A stretch of DNA of 64,000 nucleotides from Ruminiclostridium papyrosolvens DSM 2782 (GCF_029318685.1 NZ_CP119677.1:3277001-3341000); one strand, 5' to 3'. Shown: positions 48,987 through 58,757, numbered from the stretch's first letter. Notes: a model not told the origin generated them from the letters alone. Translations and numbers: made by a program.

Positions 48987-49008
48987 TTTATTCCCACTCA
49001 ATAGTAGC
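48987..49008. repeat. attR core (3' end of guaA)
   Basis: This copy of the 22-bp repeat covers the stop codon and the last seven codons or so of guaA, so the gene stays whole after integration. It pairs with 831-852 (21 of 22 identical). Confidence 0.85.
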
Positions 49009-50523
49009 CGGTGGCTTCGAAGTGATATCATACACAACTCTGTTGATGTGTTTTACTTCGTTGACAATACGAGTAGAAACCTTCTCCAGAATATCGTATG
49101 GGATTCTTGCCCAGTCCGCTGTCATAAAGTCTGTAGTAGTTACCGCACGAAGTGCCAAGGTATAGTCATACGTTCTTTCGTCACCCATTACGCCAACACT
49201 TCTCATATTTGTCAAAACTGTAAAGTATTGGTTGATTTCTCTACCAAGTCCGGCAGCTTTGATTTCTTCACGGAAAATGTAGTCTGTATCTCTTAGAGTA
49301 TCCAGCTTTTCTTTTGTCAAATCACCGATAACTCTGATAGCAAGTCCAGGCCCTGGGAATGGCTGTCTCCAAACCAAATCTTCAGGAATATCAAGTTCCT
49401 CTCCGGCCTTTCTTACTTCATCCTTAAAAAGATTTCTGAGAGGTTCTATAATCTCTTTGAAATCAACATGATCCGGCAAACCGCCTACATTGTGATGGCT
49501 TTTAATAACAGCTGCATCACCAAGTCCGCTTTCTATAACATCAGGATAAATTGTTCCTTGCACAAGGAAATCAACCTTTCCAATCTTCTTTGCTTCATCT
49601 TCAAATACTCTTATAAATTCCTCACCAATAATCTTTCTCTTGGTTTCAGGATCAGAAACGTCTTTGAGTCTATCCAAAAATCTATCTTCGCAATTTACAC
49701 GAACAAGATTAATATCGTACTGCTTTCTGAATATTTGTTCAACCTGATCTCCCTCATGTTTTCTCAAAAGACCATGGTCAACAAATATACAAGTCAACTG
49801 CTTACCAACAGCCTTATGAATCAAAACTGCTGCAACAGATGAGTCAACACCACCGGACAATGCACACAATACCTTCTTGTCTCCAACCTTCTCACGAATT
49901 GCCTTTATTGAGTTTTCAACAAAAGCAGACATTTTCCAGTCGCCTTTGCAATCACATATATTGTAAAGGAAGTTTCTCAGTATTTCTTTTCCTTTAGGAG
50001 TATGCATTACCTCAGGATGGAACTGAACAGCATAGAGGTTCTTATCAACATGCTGCATTGCACCAGTAGGACAATTAGCTGACTTTGCTATTATTTCAAA
50101 GCCCTGAGGAGGGGTATCAACATAGTAAGTATGGCTCATCCAGCAGACTGTATTTTCTTCAATATCATTGAATAAGGGCTGTGATTTATCTAGACAAATT
50201 TCAACTTTTCCATATTCACGTTGCTTAGCAGCAGTTACACTACCTCCCAGCATTATACTCATAAGCTGCATTCCGTAGCATATACCCAAAACAGGTACTC
50301 CCAATTCAAAAACACCGGGGTCGCATTTTGGTGCTCCTTCATCTAAAACAGAACTAGGCCCCCCTGTAAAAATTATTCCTTTTGGGTTGTATGATTTTAT
50401 ACGTTCTAAAGATGCGTTATAAGGAATTACCTCGCAATAAACATTTGCTTCTCTTACACGACGTGCTATCAGCTGATTGTACTGTCCGCCGAAATCGAGA
50501 ACTAAGACCATTTCATTGTTCAA
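48988..50523 (-). CDS. guaA: GMP synthase (glutamine-hydrolysing)
   Basis: GMP synthase makes GMP from XMP, glutamine and ATP, the last step of guanine nucleotide synthesis. The 511-residue product has the class I amidotransferase domain ([14 protein letters not shown] with the catalytic Cys; [10 protein letters not shown]) and the ATP pyrophosphatase domain ([12 protein letters not shown]), ending in PPATIEWE. The TTG at 50523 has GAGGAG 9 bases upstream and gives the normal family length; longer and ATG starts fit less well. The mobile element sits exactly at its 3' end, and the last codons are the attR core. Confidence 0.97.
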   Translation of the reverse strand: MNNEMVLVLDFGGQYNQLIARRVREANVYCEVIPYNASLERIKSYNPKGIIFTGGPSSVLDEGAPKCDPGVFELGVPVLGICYGMQLMSIMLGGSVTAAKQREYGKVEICLDKSQPLFNDIEENTVCWMSHTYYVDTPPQGFEIIAKSANCPTGAMQHVDKNLYAVQFHPEVMHTPKGKEILRNFLYNICDCKGDWKMSAFVENSIKAIREKVGDKKVLCALSGGVDSSVAAVLIHKAVGKQLTCIFVDHGLLRKHEGDQVEQIFRKQYDINLVRVNCEDRFLDRLKDVSDPETKRKIIGEEFIRVFEDEAKKIGKVDFLVQGTIYPDVIESGLGDAAVIKSHHNVGGLPDHVDFKEIIEPLRNLFKDEVRKAGEELDIPEDLVWRQPFPGPGLAIRVIGDLTKEKLDTLRDTDYIFREEIKAAGLGREINQYFTVLTNMRSVGVMGDERTYDYTLALRAVTTTDFMTADWARIPYDILEKVSTRIVNEVKHINRVVYDITSKPPATIEWE

Positions 50524-50639
50524 AACTAACCGCTCCTCTTTATAAAAAAATTTTATATATACATTAATATACTTTTTTTGCACAGTATTTTTATATTATA
50601 TCGAATTTTATCTTTTATGCATAGCAAAAAGTAATAAAT

Positions 50640-51584
50640 TTAATCCTTAAACCTTTCTAAGGCACTTCCGTTCAAATAGTTAAACAACCTTCCCTGATAA
50701 CTGCCATTTTCCACCATTCTAGCCTCTATTGTATCCTGAATTTTCCACCAACTAGTTGACCAGTTGCAAAATACAGTCCGTTCTGCAGGAGCCCTTCCCA
50801 TTAATCTTTGTACAACTATCTGAGGCTTCAGGTATTCCAGAAAGGCTATCGTCCTGTCAATAAACTCCTCCATTGAAACAGGTACTATTTTACCTTGAGA
50901 ATACATCTTTTCGAGAACGGTGTCCTTCAAAATATACAAGGAATGGCACTTAACCTGTTGAACACCCAGAGCGGACAGAATTTTAGCACCTTCAATAACA
51001 TCCTCAATACTATCTGTAGGCAAATCAGTAATATAGTGGGCACAGACTTCAAGGTCGTATTTTTTTATTCTTATAACCGCATCTATAAATTCAGCCAAAG
51101 TATGCCCCCTTTGGAGAATTTTCAGTGAATGGTAATTAACTGTCTGAAGCCCCAGTTCAATTACAATATCAACGCCCTTTTCCTTTTTTATATCAGCAAG
51201 AAATTCCATATATCTGTCGTTAATACAGTCCGGCCTTGTAGAAATATATATTGCTACTATGCCTTCCTGACAGGCCTCAATAATATTTTTTCTGAATTCT
51301 TCAAAAGGAAGATATGTGTTTGAATAATTCTGAAAGTATGCAATGAAAATATCACTTCCATAGTTTTTGCCTATGTACCTGGCATTTTGCGCAAGCTGTT
51401 GTGATACCGACATTGTGCAGGAAAGGTTTTCAAAGCCTGCTCCCTCTTCACCGCAGAAAATACAGCCGGATATGCTGAGGCTTCCGTCCCTGTTGGGACA
51501 GGTAACGGGAAGATTCAACGGAAGCTTGTACACCTTGGAGCCATATCTTTTTTTAAGGTAATCAGAGAATTTATTGTACAGCAA
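50640..51584 (-). CDS. TIGR01212-type radical SAM protein
   Basis: A 314-residue radical SAM enzyme of the YhcC/YtqA-like group. The cluster-binding region reads TCPNRDG, then SGCIFCGEEG with CxxxxxxxxxxxCxxC-like spacing near residues 30-50. IYISTRPDCINDRY and ELGLQTVNYHSLKIL follow. The TTG at 51584 has AAGG 8 bases upstream; a longer frame to 51614 has no such site. It overlaps the larC end by 14 bases. The reaction is not known for this group, and linkage to larC may be only operon structure. Confidence 0.8.
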   Translation of the reverse strand: MLYNKFSDYLKKRYGSKVYKLPLNLPVTCPNRDGSLSISGCIFCGEEGAGFENLSCTMSVSQQLAQNARYIGKNYGSDIFIAYFQNYSNTYLPFEEFRKNIIEACQEGIVAIYISTRPDCINDRYMEFLADIKKEKGVDIVIELGLQTVNYHSLKILQRGHTLAEFIDAVIRIKKYDLEVCAHYITDLPTDSIEDVIEGAKILSALGVQQVKCHSLYILKDTVLEKMYSQGKIVPVSMEEFIDRTIAFLEYLKPQIVVQRLMGRAPAERTVFCNWSTSWWKIQDTIEARMVENGSYQGRLFNYLNGSALERFKD

Positions 51585-52857
51585 TATCGTAACCTTCCTG
51601 CTTGTATTTTTCATTTACCAATTCATATACTTCCTTTATGGGCATACCTGTTTTAAGGGCAATGCTCCTGCAATCTTCATATTCAGGCGCAAACTTCATT
51701 ATGTCTCCGATATTTGCAACCTTTACACGAACGTCTCCATACTGAGTATTAACCTTTACCAGCTCCCTGTCCATGCAGAATCTTTGTGAATGGCTTATTC
51801 TGATGCCAAGGGTAGACGTTTCGCTGAAAATTATATCTGAAATCTTTTTTTCTTCTCCGCATTTAACCAGTACCGTCAGCATTGCTGAAGGCCTGCTTTT
51901 TTTCATATAAATAGGAGTATAGTAAACATCAAGAGCTCCGCTGTCAAGTAACTTTTCCATTGTGTAGCCCATGATTTCGGGAGACATGTTGTCTATATTG
52001 GTTTCCAGTATGCTTATTTCATCATTTGGAATCATATCCTGCTGATACAGACTTCCCATGACTACTCTCAGAGCATTAAACCGACCTGTTTCCCTTTTAC
52101 CCATACCATAGCCTGTTTTTTCAATGGACATGGGAGGCATTTTACCAAACCCCGAAGATATGGTTTTAATAATAGCCAACCCGGTTGGAGTAACCAGTTC
52201 AAAGGGGATGTCTTCTGTGATAAGAGGAATTTTACTGCTGCACAGCATTTCCATTACAGCCGGAACAGGAACAGGCAGAAGTCCGTGGGCACACTTTACA
52301 AAGCCCTTTCCTTCATGAAGCTCCGAGGCAAATATTCTTTCAATCCCCAGCAAATCAAGGCATATACATGAACCTACAATATCCACAATAGAATCAACGG
52401 CCCCTACCTCATGGAAATGAACTTCATTAATACCCTTACCGTGAACCTTTGCTTCTGCTCGTGCTATCTCTCTGAAAATCTTTGTACTCATTGACTTTAC
52501 TCTTGGCCTAAGCTCACTGTGATTAATAATATTCTCAATGTCCTCAAGATTTCTCTCGGAATTGTGTGTATGGGTATGCTCATGTTCTCCATGGTGATGG
52601 TGGTCAATATGGTGTATTTCACCGTACTGATGCTCTTCATCGTCTTCATGATGCCCTGTTTCTTCTAGCACTACATGTACATCAGTACCGCTTATTCCGT
52701 TTTTTAATTTATTTTTTATCTCAATAGAATAGCCGTCAACCTTCAATTTCTCAAGTTCTGCCAGAAATGCAGCTTTATCAATGCCAAGATCAAGCAGTGC
52801 GCCTAAAGTCATATCTCCGCTTATGCCTGAAAAGCAGTCGAAATATAAAACCTTCAT
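51571..52857 (-). CDS. larC: LarC, nickel-pincer cofactor synthase
   Basis: LarC inserts nickel into the pyridinium dithiocarboxylate cofactor of lactate racemase-like enzymes. The 428-residue product begins YFDCFSGISGDMTLGALLDLG and has a His-rich loop near residues 70-100 (HHIDHHHHGEHEHTHTH), fitting nickel binding. VHFHEVGAVDSIVDIVG and ETNIDNMSPEIMGY follow. In some bacteria larC is split by a programmed frameshift; here it is one frame. AGGAGG precedes the ATG. LarB lies just upstream; LarE and LarA are not in the window. Confidence 0.92.
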   Translation of the reverse strand: MKVLYFDCFSGISGDMTLGALLDLGIDKAAFLAELEKLKVDGYSIEIKNKLKNGISGTDVHVVLEETGHHEDDEEHQYGEIHHIDHHHHGEHEHTHTHNSERNLEDIENIINHSELRPRVKSMSTKIFREIARAEAKVHGKGINEVHFHEVGAVDSIVDIVGSCICLDLLGIERIFASELHEGKGFVKCAHGLLPVPVPAVMEMLCSSKIPLITEDIPFELVTPTGLAIIKTISSGFGKMPPMSIEKTGYGMGKRETGRFNALRVVMGSLYQQDMIPNDEISILETNIDNMSPEIMGYTMEKLLDSGALDVYYTPIYMKKSRPSAMLTVLVKCGEEKKISDIIFSETSTLGIRISHSQRFCMDRELVKVNTQYGDVRVKVANIGDIMKFAPEYEDCRSIALKTGMPIKEVYELVNEKYKQEGYDIAVQ

Positions 52858-52895
52858 TAGCTCCTCCTAATTTACATAAATAGTTTCATATATTA

Positions 52896-52921
52896 AACGG
52901 GACACATGAATATGTCCCGTT
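52896..52921. terminator. Hairpin between larB and larC
   Basis: AACGGGACA (52896-52904) and TGTCCCGTT (52913-52921) form a perfect 9-bp stem in the 69-base spacer. There is no strong T-run, so it may only reduce read-through or stabilise the larB message. Confidence 0.55.
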
Positions 52922-52926
52922 ATAAG

Positions 52927-53673
52927 TTAAAGTTTGTTAATATTACTTGCAAGATATCCTGCCCCGAATCCATTATCTATATTCACTACTCCGATTCCAC
53001 TGGCACAGCTGTTGAGCATAGTGAGTAAAGCTGACAGTCCGCCGAAGTTTGCACCGTAACCAACACTGGTAGGAACAGCAACAACCGGCTTGTCAACCAA
53101 TCCACCTACTACGCTTGCCAATGCGCCTTCCATTCCGGCCACAACTATAATTACATTTGCCCGGGAAATCACATCCATCTTTGACAAAAGTCTGTGAATC
53201 CCCGCAACACCTACATCAAAAATTCTGTTAACCTTGTTTCCCAGTACTTCTGCGGTGATTGCAGCTTCCTCTGCAACAGGAATATCAGATGTTCCTGCCG
53301 TAATAACCGCAATTTCTTTTTCTGAAACAATAATCTTTTTTCTCTTTACAACAACAATCCTTGCAGCCCTATGGTATTCTGCATCACAGGTAATTTCGCT
53401 GATTGCATCATAAACCTCACGAGAAGCACGAGTAGCAAGAATATTGTTATTTTTTTTCATTAGCTTTTCAACAATTTCAACTATCTGATTAATAGTTTTT
53501 CCTTCACAGTATATTACCTCGGGATACCCGTTTCTTATAGCCCTATGGTGATCAACTTTTGCAAAGCCCAAGTCTTCATAAGGTAAATCTTTAATTTCCT
53601 TATACGCATGTTCAACATCAACAGAGCCGTTTTTAACATCTTCAAGCAACTTTTTAAGCTCATTTGAATTCAT
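52927..53673 (-). CDS. larB: LarB, pyridinium biscarboxylate synthase
   Basis: LarB carboxylates and hydrolyses nicotinic acid adenine dinucleotide in nickel-pincer cofactor synthesis. The 248-residue product carries the AIR carboxylase-like fold: AVITAGTSDIPVAEEA, then VAGMEGALASVVGGLVDKPVVAVPTSVGYG. It lies between prfB (17 bases upstream) and larC on one strand, making an operon. Together with larC it is an incomplete set in this window. Confidence 0.9.
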   Translation of the reverse strand: MNSNELKKLLEDVKNGSVDVEHAYKEIKDLPYEDLGFAKVDHHRAIRNGYPEVIYCEGKTINQIVEIVEKLMKKNNNILATRASREVYDAISEITCDAEYHRAARIVVVKRKKIIVSEKEIAVITAGTSDIPVAEEAAITAEVLGNKVNRIFDVGVAGIHRLLSKMDVISRANVIIVVAGMEGALASVVGGLVDKPVVAVPTSVGYGANFGGLSALLTMLNSCASGIGVVNIDNGFGAGYLASNINKL

Positions 53674-53689
53674 ATTTTCACGTCTCCTA

Positions 53690-54812
53690 TCAAGGCTTCA
53701 TAGAATTATCAGATTTCTCCATTGAAAGGTATGCATTGATAAACCCATCCAGTTCACCATCCATGACCGCATCAACATTTCCTTCTTCATAATTGGTTCT
53801 ATGGTCTTTTACAAGAGTATAAGGACAGAAAACATAGGACCTTATCTGGCTTCCCCATGCAATTTCCATCTGAACCCCTTTTAAATCCTCTATTTTTTCC
53901 TTCTGTTCACGTTCTTTCAACTCAAACAGCTTTGCTTTCAGCATTTTCATTGCAGTATCCTTGTTCTGGAACTGGGAACGTTCTGTTTGACATGAAACAA
54001 CTACACCTGTTGGAATATGTGTTATTCTGATGGCTGAATCAGTCTTGTTAATATGCTGTCCTCCGGCACCGCTGGCTCTGTACGTATCAACTCTTAAATC
54101 ATCCGGATTAATGTTTATCTCTATAGTATCGTCCAGTTCAGGCATTACATCTGCTGACGCAAATGACGTATGTCTTCTTCCTGACGAATCAAAAGGAGAT
54201 ATTCTTACCAAACGGTGAACTCCTTTTTCAGATTTAAGATATCCATATGCATTCTCACCAATTACGTGAATGGTTACGCTCTTTATACCTGCTTCGTCCC
54301 CATCAAGGTAATCAAGAATCTTTACTTCATACCCCTTTGCTTCTCCCCACCTTGTAAACATTCTCAGAAGCATTTGCACCCAGTCCTGAGCTTCAGTTCC
54401 TCCTGCTCCCGCATGCAATGTAAGAATGGCATTATTTTTGTCATAAGGCCCGGTAAGAAGAGTTTCAAGCCGCAGTGCTTCCAAATTGTGTTTAAGTAGT
54501 TGAAGACCTTCACCTACTTCGGGTATCACACTTTCATCCTGCTCTTCGAGTCCAAGTTCTGACAGTGTAAATAAGTCCTCCCACTGTGAGGTTATATTAT
54601 TAAACCTATCTATCTTCGTTTTCAGAATTTTAGTCTTCTGCAATATCTTTTGGGAATTCTCCATATCATTCCAGAATTCCGGCTCAGAAGCTTTATGCTC
54701 CAACTCCGCTATTTCATCACTTATACTAGCGATGTCAAAGTGAAGCCCTCATTTCCTCTAAATTGCTTTTCAAGCCTTGAAGCTCCAGCTTATATTCTTC
54801 CAGTTCAAGCAT
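53690..54812 (-). CDS. prfB: Peptide chain release factor 2, with programmed +1 frameshift
   Basis: RF2 ends translation at UGA and UAA. The coding sequence is split: 25 codons from the ATG at 54812 reach the in-frame stop TGA at 54737-54735, and after CTT-TGA-C a +1 shift continues from 54736 to 53690, giving 373 residues. An internal AGGG precedes the shift site, and CTTTGAC is the classical RF2 self-regulation site. The GGQ loop (SGAGGQHINKTDSA) and the RF2 recognition part are intact. The start has AAGGG upstream. Confidence 0.95.
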
Positions 54813-54880
54813 TTAATCATCCCTTTCAAATTAAGTAATACTTTTATTATATCCGACATATCAATTTTCTGCTATTATTT

Positions 54881-55702
54881 TTATCCAAGAATAAATTTTT
54901 CTATTGCCTTGGCTACCCCATCTTCGGTATTTGTCGCAGTTATATAATCAGCTGCCTCTTTTGCACAGTCTTCTGCATTTCCCATTGCAATTCCAAGGCC
55001 TGCAAAATTAAACATAGGAATATCATTTTCATTATCCCCGATAGCAATCATTTCCTGAGGCGGAATCTTCAGTACCTCAGCCAAACGTTCAAGAGCCTTT
55101 CCTTTGTTGACACCCTTATTAACAACTTCAAAATTATTATAGTTAGAACTTGTTACGTCAACGGTTTCAACAACAGACAGTTTCTTTCTTACCGTTGCTA
55201 ACAGTTCGGAGTCATCAGAAACCGCAACAAATTTAAGTACTTTACCGTCCAACTCCCTGAGCTTCCTTTCCATATCCGTAACTATGTCAATTTCCACTCT
55301 GTCCTTTTTAGGAAGAGCCTTGTTCTTTTCATAGTACTTTAGAGAGTTATAATCAAGTCTTTCAGTCAACATGGTTTCTCCGGCATATACATGAAAATAT
55401 ATGTTGTTCTCATGAAAAATATCAAGTATTCTAAGACAATCCCCTGTATTCATGAAATCAGAGTAAATCACCTTGCCATCAGTATTTTCCCTTATAATTG
55501 CTCCGTTGCATGCTATTATGGGATCCATAATACCCAGCTGCTTTGCATAAATCCTTGCACCTGAGTATACTCTTCCCGAGCATATAACTATCTTTACGTC
55601 CTTTTCCGTTGCCATATGTATAGCAGTCTTATTTCTCTGTGAAATTTCCTTGTTAGTATCCAGCAAGGTTCCATCCAAATCAATTGCTACCAACCTGTAC
55701 AT
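54881..55702 (-). CDS. Cof-type HAD-IIB family phosphatase
   Basis: A 273-residue HAD hydrolase of the Cof/YidA type that dephosphorylates sugar phosphates or related small molecules. Motif I DLDGTLLD lies at residue 8, motif II-like ICSGRVYSG at about 40, and the late motif IAIGDNENDIPMF gives the metal-binding Asp residues. The ATG at 55702 follows GGAGG at 5 bases; the longer frame does not. Substrate unknown. Confidence 0.88.
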   Translation of the reverse strand: MYRLVAIDLDGTLLDTNKEISQRNKTAIHMATEKDVKIVICSGRVYSGARIYAKQLGIMDPIIACNGAIIRENTDGKVIYSDFMNTGDCLRILDIFHENNIYFHVYAGETMLTERLDYNSLKYYEKNKALPKKDRVEIDIVTDMERKLRELDGKVLKFVAVSDDSELLATVRKKLSVVETVDVTSSNYNNFEVVNKGVNKGKALERLAEVLKIPPQEMIAIGDNENDIPMFNFAGLGIAMGNAEDCAKEAADYITATNTEDGVAKAIEKFILG

Positions 55703-55736
55703 TTCATCCTCCGACTCCTTTGTACCTCTGCACAAA

Positions 55737-56900
55737 TCAATATTTATCAGCAAAAGTCCTAATTCTTTTCATAGCTTCAATTATATTTTCCATTGACGAA
55801 GCATAACATGCACGCACATAACCTTCCCCACATTCACCGAAAGCTGTTCCCGGCACTACAAGCACTTTTTGCTCAATAAGAAGTTTTTCGCAGAAGTCCT
55901 CAGAACTAAGGCCTGTTTTCTTAATACATGGAAAAACATAAAATGCTCCTTTAGGCTCATAGCATGAAAAACCTGCTTTTCTGAAACCGTCAATTGCTAC
56001 TCTTCTTCTCCTGTTGTATTCCTTTGACATCATATTTACATCATCTTCACTGTTCCTAAGTGCCTCAATAGCAGCATCCTGAGCAGTTGTAGGCGCACAC
56101 ATGATAGCGTACTGATGTATTTTCTTCATTTCATTTATTAAGTCCTTATGTCCGCAAGCATATCCCAAACGCCACCCTGTCATTGCGAAGGATTTGGAAA
56201 ATCCGTTTATTACAAGCGTCCTATCCTTCATTTCAGGAAAACTTGCAATGGAAGTATGCTTTCCTTCGTAAGTTAATTCACAGTAGATTTCATCCGACAA
56301 AACCACTATATCCCTGTCCTTGAGAACCTGCACAAGTTCATAAAGGTCTTCTCTGCTCATTATCGCTCCGGTTGGATTGTTGGGAAACGGTATTATAACT
56401 ACTTTTGTTTTTTCTGTTATTGCAGCTTCAAGCTGCTTTGCGGTTAATTTGAAATCATCTTCCTGCTTCAGTTCAATGGTAACCGGGGTAGCTCCTGTAA
56501 AACCTGTACACCCCTTGTAAGCTACAAAACTCGGTTCAGGAATTATTACTTCGTCTCCGGGGCCTACAAGAGCTCTCAATGCAGCATCAATTCCCTCACT
56601 TCCTCCTACCGTAACCAGAATTTCGTCTTCCGGGTTATAGTGGAGGTCAAACTTGTTGCTGAGATATTTGCCGATTTCCTCTCTCAGTTCAATAAATCCC
56701 GCATTTGAGGAATATTGTGTGTGTCCGGTTTCAAGAGAGTAAATACCCGCCTCTCTGATATTCCAGGGAGTAATAAAATCCGGTTCCCCTACACCAAGAG
56801 ATATGACATCTGTCATTTCATTAATCAGGTCGAAGTATTTTCTGATACCTGAAGGCGGTACTTTTTTTATTTTATCCAAAATCATATCCTTCATTATCAT
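55737..56900 (-). CDS. PLP-dependent class I/II aminotransferase
   Basis: A 387-residue aminotransferase of the aspartate/aromatic (PatA-like) group. It shows the YSSNAGFIELREEIGKYL block, PFPNNPTGAIMS, DEIYCELTYEG and the PLP-lysine motif VINGFSKSFAMTGWRLGYA. The start overlaps the stop of the Lrp-type regulator by 4 bases. The pair is under one T-box leader, so expression likely follows the charging of one tRNA. The amino acid is not resolved from the sequence. Confidence 0.9.
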   Translation of the reverse strand: MIMKDMILDKIKKVPPSGIRKYFDLINEMTDVISLGVGEPDFITPWNIREAGIYSLETGHTQYSSNAGFIELREEIGKYLSNKFDLHYNPEDEILVTVGGSEGIDAALRALVGPGDEVIIPEPSFVAYKGCTGFTGATPVTIELKQEDDFKLTAKQLEAAITEKTKVVIIPFPNNPTGAIMSREDLYELVQVLKDRDIVVLSDEIYCELTYEGKHTSIASFPEMKDRTLVINGFSKSFAMTGWRLGYACGHKDLINEMKKIHQYAIMCAPTTAQDAAIEALRNSEDDVNMMSKEYNRRRRVAIDGFRKAGFSCYEPKGAFYVFPCIKKTGLSSEDFCEKLLIEQKVLVVPGTAFGECGEGYVRACYASSMENIIEAMKRIRTFADKY

Positions 56901-57376
56901 AGGAATATCTGCTCCCTTCTATCTACAGTCTTTTCCTCAAAAATTGTACCTTTGTCCTTGTATTTTTTCAGAACAAAGTGAGTTGCTGTACTAAGGACAG
57001 ATTCCAGAGGGGCAAGCTTTTCCGAAACAAACAAAGCTACCTCTTTCATAGTTCGTCCTTCAATAATAACTGTAAGGTCAAATCCCCCTGACATCAGGTA
57101 GCAAGCTGTAACCTCCGGATACTTGTAAATCCTGTCGGCAATTTTATCAAACCCAAGACCTCTTTGCGGTGTTACCTTTACTTCTATAAGAGCAGTAACC
57201 TTTTCTTTTTGAGTTTTATCCCAATTAATCAAAGTACTGTAGCCAACTATTACTTTGTCGGCCTCATATTTCTTAATCGCCGCCGCTACCTCTTCAACAG
57301 GCAGACCCAGCATAACCGCTATCTCATCCGCACTAGCCTTGCTATTATGTTCTAATATTTCCAGAATTTCTTCCAT
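56897..57376 (-). CDS. Lrp/AsnC-family transcription regulator
   Basis: A 159-residue Lrp-type regulator. The N-terminal winged helix (ASADEIAVMLGLPVEEVAAAIKKYE) is followed by a RAM domain for ligand binding and oligomerisation (VTALIEVKVTPQRGLGFDKIADRI, then YLMSGGFDLTVIIEGR). GGGGAG precedes the ATG. It shares a message with the aminotransferase and the T-box leader. Confidence 0.9.
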   Translation of the reverse strand: MEEILEILEHNSKASADEIAVMLGLPVEEVAAAIKKYEADKVIVGYSTLINWDKTQKEKVTALIEVKVTPQRGLGFDKIADRIYKYPEVTACYLMSGGFDLTVIIEGRTMKEVALFVSEKLAPLESVLSTATHFVLKKYKDKGTIFEEKTVDRREQIFL

Positions 57377-57433
57377 GAAAATCTCCCCTTTTCTTATTTT
57401 TTTAGAAGCCCAGCGGCTTAATCTTTTTTAGCA

Positions 57434-57745
57434 ATAAAAAAAACCCGTGTCCTTGTATAAACAGGGACGAAGGTTTCCGCGGTACCACCCTAATTAATGC
57501 TATGTAGCATTCTCTTAAATAAAGTGCGGCAACATAAAAAACTATTGCTTACACCATCAGCCTGTAACGTGGCCTCAACGTCTTTTTCTACTAACAAAAT
57601 ATTGTGATAACATTCTGCGTTGGAAAAGCTACTCCAGGGCTGCCTTCAGTAATATCAGTACCGGACTCTCACCCACCGTTCTTTAACGGCCGCCGGCTCT
57701 CTTAAATCTGATGAATACTTACTCTTCCCATTCACAGTATTTAAT
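57434..57745 (-). promoter_or_regulatory. T-box riboswitch leader
   Basis: On the minus strand the canonical T-box AGGGTGGTACCGCGG lies at 57491-57477 and is followed by a terminator hairpin with an eight-T run (57474-57434). Upstream are the Stem I landmarks GAGTAAGTA, AAGAGAGCCGG and GGTGAGAG near 57725-57640. Uncharged tRNA would stabilise the antiterminator and allow expression of the Lrp/aminotransferase pair. I could not assign the specifier codon with certainty. Confidence 0.93.
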
Positions 57746-57835
57746 TTATTCATATATGTATTATATTAATACACATCAAAAAGTTTACACCTAAAAAAGC
57801 TATTAGATAAATTATAGTTTAGTTTAATTCATTAT

Positions 57836-58276
57836 TCAAGTTTTTTCTTCCTTGATAAAATCAGAAAGCTGACCTTCGTATTTTTTCAGTGTACCAACAA
57901 CTTCAACTTTCAGAACCTTTAGCTCTTGCTTGATATCCACAAGCTTTTCTTTTTCCTTCTCCACCTGCTGCTCAAGCTTTTTCTTTTCATCAACAGCTTT
58001 CTTTTTGGCTTCTTCTATAATATTCTGTGCCTGCTCCTGAGCTGTAATCAACGCATTTGCCACTCTCTCACGGTTTTCTTTTATTTCAGAGAGACTTTTA
58101 CTGATTTCGTCATACTTGTTTTTCATATCCCTATATTGGGTTTTTATATCAACAATTTCTCTCTCTTTTACTTTTAGTTTATCTTCGTATTCTTTGTTTA
58201 TTTTTTCAAGATATGAATTAACATCCTTTTTGTTGTAACCAAAAAATGAGGTTGAAAATATTTTTTCTCCTGACAT
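57836..58276 (-). CDS. DivIVA-family coiled-coil protein
   Basis: A 146-residue protein. The N-terminal DivIVA signature reads FSTSFFGYNKKDVNSYLEKI. A long coiled coil of charged heptads follows (KYDEISKSLSEIKENRERVANAL and EEAKKKAVDEKKKLEQQVEKEK). Such proteins bind curved membrane and recruit division or polar factors. The ATG at 58276 follows GGGGG by 9 bases; the longer frame has no signal. It is shorter than typical DivIVA. Confidence 0.8.
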   Translation of the reverse strand: MSGEKIFSTSFFGYNKKDVNSYLEKINKEYEDKLKVKEREIVDIKTQYRDMKNKYDEISKSLSEIKENRERVANALITAQEQAQNIIEEAKKKAVDEKKKLEQQVEKEKEKLVDIKQELKVLKVEVVGTLKKYEGQLSDFIKEEKT

Positions 58277-58376
58277 AAATTTTATCCCCCTGTTATATGG
58301 AAAATACTGTGTATATTGGTACTTATTCCATAATAACATGAAATGTCCTTCATTATCTACTAATTTTTTAGAAAAC

Positions 58377-58411
58377 GAAAAACACGCCCCGAATCAGATA
58401 GCGTGTTTTTT
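58377..58411 (-). terminator. Terminator after trxA
   Basis: AAACACGC (58380-58387) and GCGTGTTT (58401-58408) form a perfect stem with A-run and T-run on the two sides, so it may act in both directions. Confidence 0.75.
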
Positions 58412-58430
58412 ATTGTATATTATATTATTT

Positions 58431-58757
58431 TTATAAATGTTTTTGAATTAATTCTGCAAATTCGTCTTTTGACCTGGCACCAACTATCTTCTCAACTGCT
58501 TCTCCACCCTTGAATACCATAACCGTAGGTATGCTCATTATCCTGAACTGAGCTGCAAGTTCGCCCTCTTCATCAACATTAACCTTTGCTATTTGGGCTT
58601 TTCCGTCAAATTCATCTGCAAGTTCTTCCATAATTGGAGCAACCATTCTGCAAGGGCCGCACCATGATGCCCAAAAGTCTACAACAACCGGTTTATCTGA
58701 CTTTAAAACATCTGATTCAAATAACTCCTTTGAAATATTAGTAATTTTATCTGACAT
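58431..58757 (-). CDS. trxA: Thioredoxin
   Basis: A 108-residue thioredoxin with the active site WCGPC at residues 32-36 and the cis-proline motif IMSIPTVMVF. It reduces protein disulfides in the cytoplasm. Length and motifs are typical. GGAGG precedes the ATG. It has its own terminator. Confidence 0.95.
   Translation of the reverse strand: MSDKITNISKELFESDVLKSDKPVVVDFWASWCGPCRMVAPIMEELADEFDGKAQIAKVNVDEEGELAAQFRIMSIPTVMVFKGGEAVEKIVGARSKDEFAELIQKHL

Larger units (their letters stand above)
831..49008. mobile_element. ICE of about 48.2 kb integrated at the 3' end of guaA
   Basis: The limits are set by a 22-bp direct repeat with one mismatch at 831-852 and 48987-49008, the latter being the last codons of guaA. 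Inside are a tyrosine integrase and DUF3173 gene beside the left end, ParA/ParB, a HTH replication-type protein, a repressor-like switch, a defence-like cargo island, a complete Tcp-type conjugation set and a Tad-like pilus set. The conjugation and pilus genes all read toward the left. Gene content and site fit an integrative conjugative element. Transfer ability is inferred, not shown. Confidence 0.88.
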
